Assembly (NCBI GenBank): GCA_946803715.1
Contig: CAMPET010000003.1
Span: 686,498-697,453 of the forward strand
Direction of reading: 5' to 3'
Source of the DNA: Beroe ovata
Lineage: Eukaryota; Ctenophora; Nuda; Beroida; Beroidae
DNA: 10,956 nucleotides
Within the stretch, counting starts at the first letter, position 1. Each line of letters opens with the position of its first letter. The position numbers and the translations under genes were made by a program. Under the pieces are notes generated by a model. The model worked only from the letters and a program-made list of their open reading frames with translations. It did no database searches and was not told the origin of the DNA. This document shows positions 7,193 through 10,956 of this stretch, in pieces.

Positions 7193-7510
7193 CTAGAGCC
7201 ACACAACCACACACTATTGCCACACAACCACACCACACTAGTGACACAACACACGCTTGTGCCACACAACCACAAGCTAGTGCCACACAACCACACCACA
7301 ATAGTTTCACATTACACTATTGCCATACAACCACACAGTAGGGCCACACAACTACACACTTATGCCACACAACCACACCACAATAGTTTCACACTACACA
7401 ATTGCCATACAACCACACGCTTGTGTCACACAACCACACGCTTGTGCCACACAACCACACTAGAGCCATACAACCGCACGCTTGTGCCACACAACCATAT
7501 TGAGCAATGC
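7193..7510 (+). repeat. Minisatellite based on GCCACACAACCACAC
   Basis: About 14 degenerate units of roughly 19-27 bp, many with a CGCTTGT or CTAGT spacer (21-bp spacing near 7417-7460). A higher-order unit of about 55 bp beginning at 7281 recurs at 7363 with few changes. Both strands show long open frames (PHNH or CGCVA repeats), but unit lengths shift the frame, so this is DNA-level repetition and not a conserved protein. Confidence 0.88.
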
Positions 7511-7680
7511 CACAGTAAAACATGCCATGTACTGTGGCTAGAAGAGCACAACTAGAAATGGGTGACCTCGCAGCTGCTATACTGCTGTAGCTGTAGGCAG
7601 TGACTCATTCTTGAATGAGTGGCTGAGTATTATATATGTCGAGCTCCAGCCATTATCACGCGTTAGATGTTAGTTTGTAT

Positions 7681-7797
7681 TATTTTGCTACTTATTTAGC
7701 ATAACCAAATTATGAACTACAGGTGCTATAGCGTTACTATGCAACGATATAGCGCTACCAGTCCTTAATTTGGTTATGCTAAATAAGTAGCAAAATA
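7681..7797. mobile_element. Foldback/MITE-like element with perfect 32-bp arms
   Basis: Arm 7681-7712 (starts TATTTTGCTACTTATTTAGC) is the exact reverse complement of 7766-7797, around a 53-bp centre that has its own imperfect inverted pair (GGTGCTATAGCG / CGATATAGCGCTACC). The ends are TA, as expected for TA target duplication by Tc1/mariner-type transposases. No coding capacity, so non-autonomous. A hairpin RNA precursor is a less likely alternative. Confidence 0.65.
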
Positions 7798-8280
7798 ACA
7801 TTCTCATTTTGGTCAAATCGTGCCGAAGACTTGATTCGGCATCACTCTATAGAACAGAAAACTTGAATTTGCAGATGAGGGATCGACTCCGTTTTTTGAA
7901 ATTGCATTCAAATGATAATGAGCTCAACAAGTTTCGCAATTGCAATTTTATTTGCCACAAAGCGTAGGCTATAGTGACAGTGGGCTACTAGTACTGGATC
8001 AATGGGTTGCAGAGCTAAGTCTATGACAGTGTTCGGGATTGGGCATTCAAATTTGTTATTCAATTCTGAGGGAGCCGTAGTCAAAATTCAAATAAGAAAA
8101 CTTGATTCATGGCGCAATCTAGCATAATTGAAATTGAATTTGATCTGAATTTCGTGCAAATAAGGGCAATGACAAAAGAATTTTCCACCATGAGATTAAT
8201 ATTGACCGATCGCAGCTTTCAGCTGTTACTTGATGGATGATGCAAGTTAAATACGTCACAATTTTGTGTACATTATAGAT
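7798..8280. other. No gene seen; AT-rich intergenic DNA
   Basis: Only a small hairpin (TGCCGAA 7821-7827 with TTCGGCA 7835-7841) and loosely repeated words such as AGAAAACTTGA and GAATTTG are visible. Open frames here are short and lack splice context or protein-like composition. Confidence 0.5.
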
Positions 8281-8299
8281 GCAGAGTATGGCGAGTGCC

Positions 8300-8440
8300 G
8301 ACTCGCACTCGAAAGTCGAACACAACTATCACTACATAGCTATCAGTATCACTGAATACTGGACTCGGTAGTCGAACACAGCTAATGCTATCACTGAGTA
8401 CTGGACTCGGTAATTTGGATACCACTGAGTGCTCGGTGGT
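8300..8440 (+). repeat. Short minisatellite (CACTGAGTACTGGACTCGGT units)
   Basis: About three units: one containing CACTGAATACTGGACTCGGT near 8351, one CACTGAGTACTGGACTCGGT near 8393, and a shortened CACTGAGTGCTCGGTGG near 8424. AGTCGAACACA also recurs at 8312 and 8372. The long minus-strand frames over it are repeat artefacts. Confidence 0.75.
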
Positions 8441-8475
8441 TTGGGTTGCATGTTGATGGGCTGACACTTTTCAAA

Positions 8476-8516
8476 GTTGACACCGTGTGTCAACATGAGT
8501 ATGACATGAGTATGAC
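8476..8516. repeat. Small hairpin and 11-bp tandem duplication
   Basis: GTTGACAC (8476-8483) pairs with GTGTCAAC (8487-8494). It is followed by ATGAGTATGAC twice in tandem (8495-8516). Confidence 0.7.
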
Positions 8517-8787
8517 TATTAGTATACGTATTGACGTGGTCCATGGACTTAGATTTCCTGAAGTAATAAACTGGAAGTGGATACGACACTGGCTCGCAAG
8601 ACCTCAATCAACTATACAGATCATCAGATGCTGCTGGAAGGGTGAGCTGGCTACTCAGATAGATGAACCTGTGCTGAGAGCGCTGAACTAAAGTCCAAAT
8701 ACAATTAAAACTGAATTAGTTGCTCTATGAGGTGCCGTCACAATTGCAGTAACTAGTAAACCCATTTTTGTAGACAACAAGGTGTGT

Positions 8788-9030
8788 TCATTCGGTTGCA
8801 ACTTGCACGAGGGGTTCAAAATCTTGTGCCATAAAATCAATGATCTCATTTACCTGAATTAGAATGAGACGTGTCATGAGCTTGAGCAACGTTTCGAGTA
8901 CTTGAAGATGAGATGGAGGGTCCAAAAATGAAGCAATCAGAAAATTACTGAAGTACTCAGCGTACATACAGTCCTGAGTCAGATGAAACCAACCCTTGTG
9001 CAGTTGTGAGATGTCTCGCGCGGGCGTTTT
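8788..9030 (-). CDS. Unrecognised 80-codon open frame, probable 3' coding exon
   Basis: The minus frame is open from after TAA (9033-9031) to TGA (8790-8788) and reads like natural protein: LHKGWFHLTQD, then YAEYFSNFLIASFLDPPSH, LQVLETLLKLMTRLILIQ and EIIDFMAQDFEPL. Possible splice sites are an acceptor CATCTGACTCAG before GAC (8973) and a good donor CAG/GTAAAT after 8854. Splicing from there to acceptor GGACTTTAG (8688) would end in a short tail at 8655. Unspliced, the first ATG (8967) gives 59 residues. The helix-rich sequence with a D...YF..FL...F..P pattern faintly recalls RGS22-type regions, but I would not assign it. No upstream exon was found between here and the sulfotransferase stop at 9292. 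Confidence 0.45.
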   Translation of the reverse strand, partial: KTPARDISQLHKGWFHLTQDCMYAEYFSNFLIASFLDPPSHLQVLETLLKLMTRLILIQVNEIIDFMAQDFEPLVQVATE

Positions 9031-9035
9031 TTATT
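9030..9035 (-). promoter_or_regulatory. Polyadenylation signal for the sulfotransferase gene
   Basis: AATAAA on the minus strand, about 257 nt downstream of the sulfotransferase stop codon. It fits a normal 3' UTR and lies directly before the unrecognised frame at 8788-9030. Confidence 0.5.
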
Positions 9036-9291
9036 TCAATTACACTACAGCAGATTGTTTTCTAAACAAATAACACGATCGAATAAGAGAAATGAGTAGG
9101 TCGAATCGTTGAGTATTCAGGCTGAACATGTTTAAATTTCAATGCATGGGCGATCCTATATCAGTTCAATAATTATAGTGTCAATTGTGTTCTTATTTCT
9201 TATCTGTAGTTACCTCCGATTCCATTCCTGATGGAATCGAGAGAGGAAGGAATGTGTGGCTGTGTGTGGAGGGAATGTACTGGTAACATCA

Positions 9292-10866
9292 TCAGTTGAA
9301 AAGTCGGTAGTTGAACGTGTGGAGCATGTCTCGACACATCGACTCCACAAGGCGGACATGTTTGATGTCCATAGTGTTCTTCCAGTTCTCGATCACTTGG
9401 GCCGTGTTCCGGATAACCTGCGATGTTTTCTATACTCATGCTGCTGTAGATGTACACTCGTAAATACTAAATACAAGCTATACGTTAACGTATAGTATAC
9501 ACCATACAGTATACAATGTACATACAAGTATACAAAGTACACGTATACACTATACAATGTTCACACAAGTATATATGGTAAACGCATACAATGCTGTATA
9601 CAGTACCTACACACTGACACGCAGAAGTGTACACTGTACAAGGTCCGCGTAACGGTAAACAATGTATAATGTACAACTATGTGAACAATGTACATTGTAT
9701 ACGTATACAAAACTGAAACTCACGGTATACAGTATACACACTATGCAAACGGAACAGAATTTATCTCACCTCGTATTTGCCAGCTACAGTCGACCCGGAC
9801 GAGCTCTTCATGATGTAAGATTCTATGTCGGGAGTGAACTCGATTCCCGCAAAGTCGTATATCTCTTTCACGTACTCGACGGGAGCTGAACCAAGCTGCG
9901 GAATAGAGAATAATGCTTCTGCTAGGAGTAGGATCGGAGGAATTATAAATGTGGGCTTCGCAATCGTCCAAACAAAACATCCCAATACTCCAAGCATAAC
10001 TCCATTTGGCTTAAAATTGAATCTTCTCCACATCTTGTACAAAAAATTAAGGTCGAAGGAACGATTTCATGGTATATTGAGAATTTAAGCTGCAAATTGT
10101 TGCGTGGTACTCACGTCTTCGTATTTGACAATCCTGTACACATCCTTGAGGGGTGGGGTGAGACCAAATCGAGCATTGTGGAGGTACGACTGACAGATCT
10201 CCGCCGCAGCACTCCGTATATCGTCCTCCGCAAAATCCGATGTTTTCTCGCCGTTACCCTGCCGGAGTTCACCAAACGTTTGCTGTGGGAGAGTACGTGA
10301 CGTCAGTCACAATCGTATCGGCTGAGGAGCCGTAATAGTCACGTTTGAATCTATATAAAACTGCGTCGTTAAGTCCAGGTCATGAACCAAATGATCGTTA
10401 TGGAAATGGAATTGGAATTGGGAGTCAGCGGTCTTTCCCCAATATGAAAATAGCGCATATCACAAATAAGAAATAGCCCTACCATTCTAGACTGGATGAC
10501 AGGACGAGGGTCTCTGACAAGATGGAGAATTTTGAAATCGGTACATCCAAGGGAAGGTAAACGGGTCAGCAGAGAAAGGTCCGTGAGACGAATCACTTTT
10601 GATGTTATAAGATCTCTACTTCTACACATTTCCTCAGCTTTTGCTGAAATCGATTCGGCGTATATTATACAATCTCAACTTCAATGATGATCAAGATGAG
10701 ACTCGATTTTTACTCGATTTTTACTCGATTTAAACTCGATTCTTGATCAAAACTCACTGAGATCTTTAGGTTGTGCAAGCTTATACATTGCTTTCAGATC
10801 GGTGCTCTTCGGTTTTCTAAACTCACTCTTCACTTCGCCTTGTTCGTTAAGGTATCCCTGCAAGCG
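9292..10866 (-). CDS. Carbohydrate 6-O-sulfotransferase (CHST1/3/7-like), 3' part
   Basis: Golgi type II enzymes of this family move sulfate from PAPS to the 6-OH of Gal, GalNAc or GlcNAc in glycans. Exons in transcript order: about 10866-10758, 10643-10483, 10282-10115, 9895-9770 and 9417-9292 (TGA). Introns of 114, 200, 219 and 352 bp are all GT-AG with consistent phases (1,0,0,0), giving about 229 residues. Residues 43-56 (CRSRDLITSKVIRL) precede VRDPRPVIQSR (79-89), the 3'-phosphosulfate-binding motif (family consensus RDPRAVxxSR). Then come EICQSYL, RIVKYEDLGSAP, IYDFAGIEFTP and the C-terminal RNTAQVIENWK...FNYRLFN, all family landmarks. The N-terminal membrane anchor and 5'-phosphosulfate loop (RTGSS type) lie outside the window. 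The start of the first listed exon is uncertain (acceptor 10867 or 10858). Which sugar is the acceptor cannot be read from this part. Vertebrate relatives mostly have the coding part in one exon, unlike here. Confidence 0.92.
9479..9494. repeat. 16-bp perfect palindrome
   Basis: TATACGTTAACGTATA, at the edge of the GTATAC-rich stretch in the last sulfotransferase intron. Confidence 0.9.
9479..9745. repeat. GTATAC/TGTACA-rich degenerate repeat in an intron
   Basis: The intron 9418-9769 is packed with short palindromic words (GTATAC, TGTACA, ACAATGTACATTGTATAC) without clean unit length. Its vocabulary resembles the ADAM10 intron minisatellite at 300-440. The minus-strand frame rich in VYT/YTC is an artefact of this composition. 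Confidence 0.7.
10700..10741 (+). repeat. 11-bp tandem repeat in sulfotransferase intron
   Basis: ACTCGATTTTT is repeated about four times (last copies ACTCGATTTAA and ACTCGATTCTT) inside the 114-bp intron 10644-10757. Confidence 0.85.
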
Positions 10867-10956
10867 CTGAGAAGTTTGAAATTTACTATTGAACGACAGA
10901 TGATGTGGATTCTACAGATTCCTCGCTCACCAGCGAGCAGTGATTTTAGCCACCCC

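Noticed and set aside
6807-7310. 167-codon minus-strand frame rich in CGCVA
   Set aside because: Its N-terminal part is minisatellite and its C-terminal part is an off-frame shadow of the peptide precursor.
7217-7555. 112-codon plus-strand frame of PHNH/CHTTT repeats
   Set aside because: It follows the minisatellite, and unit-length changes shift the frame between copies (PHNH becomes CHTTT), so no protein repeat is being kept.
8119-8325. 68-codon minus frame with hydrophobic stretches
   Set aside because: Begins in minisatellite, has no splice or Kozak support and no family resemblance; treated as chance.
8446-8691. 81-codon plus frame, with GGAAGG/GTGAGC donor near 8641
   Set aside because: Three frames are open in part of it, with no convincing acceptor; I could not choose a coding frame on either strand.
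9485-9676. Cys/Tyr/Val-rich minus frame that might look like a small secreted peptide
   Set aside because: It is the translation of GTATAC/TGTACA repeats inside an intron, without signal peptide or unit conservation.
9761-10042. 93-codon frame with a hydrophobic segment running into a sulfotransferase exon
   Set aside because: The first half is intron 9896-10114 that happens to stay open; the upstream exon/donor GAC/GTGAGT and acceptor CCGCAG show normal splicing, and a stop occurs earlier in the retained intron.
1-10956. Bacterial-type systems, CRISPR arrays, tRNA or rRNA genes
   Set aside because: The window is intron-bearing animal DNA. Tandem repeats here lack the unique spacers of CRISPR, and I saw no tRNA cloverleaf or rRNA motif by eye.

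Overview
This is eukaryotic, and almost certainly animal, genomic DNA. Genes are split by GT-AG introns of about 90 to 1000 bp, AC microsatellites and minisatellites are common, and two animal protein families are recognisable. Short introns with closely spaced genes on both strands suggest a compact early-branching invertebrate genome, such as a sponge or another non-bilaterian. That placement is inference; no marker in the window fixes the taxon.

Layout. (1) 90-3548, plus strand: the 3' part of an ADAM10/Kuzbanian-type membrane metalloprotease. I resolve eight exons, from the third zinc-binding histidine through disintegrin, Cys-rich and transmembrane segments to the stop. The first intron is full of AC repeats and a minisatellite that repeats the exon's own splice donor. 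(2) 3737-4102, plus: an open frame resembling a worn endonuclease fragment of a non-LTR retrotransposon. (3) 4363-5045, minus: an unrecognised coiled-coil / Ser-rich protein, possibly broken by a frameshift. (4) 5199-5680: a cluster of inverted repeats containing a perfect 101-bp palindrome. (5) 5715-6320, plus: a weak two-exon small-gene model.

(6) 6593-6958, minus: an intact 121-codon gene for a small secreted protein with a signal peptide and three exact QTPGWG repeats, plus three looser relatives. The three repeats use different synonymous third bases at almost every position, so the peptide and not the DNA is what has been kept. It looks like a neuropeptide-type precursor and is the most interesting item here. 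(7) 7193-7510: an ACAACCAC minisatellite upstream of it. 7681-7797: a foldback element with perfect 32-bp arms, probably a MITE. 8280-8440: another minisatellite. (8) 8788-9030, minus: an 80-codon open frame that reads like real protein, family unknown. (9) 9292-10866, minus: the 3' part of a Golgi carbohydrate (Gal/GalNAc/GlcNAc 6-O) sulfotransferase, five exons, with its 5' end outside the window.

The recognised genes all serve the secretory pathway or cell surface (sheddase, glycan sulfation, secreted peptide). Nothing shows that they are functionally linked; they appear to be independent neighbours.
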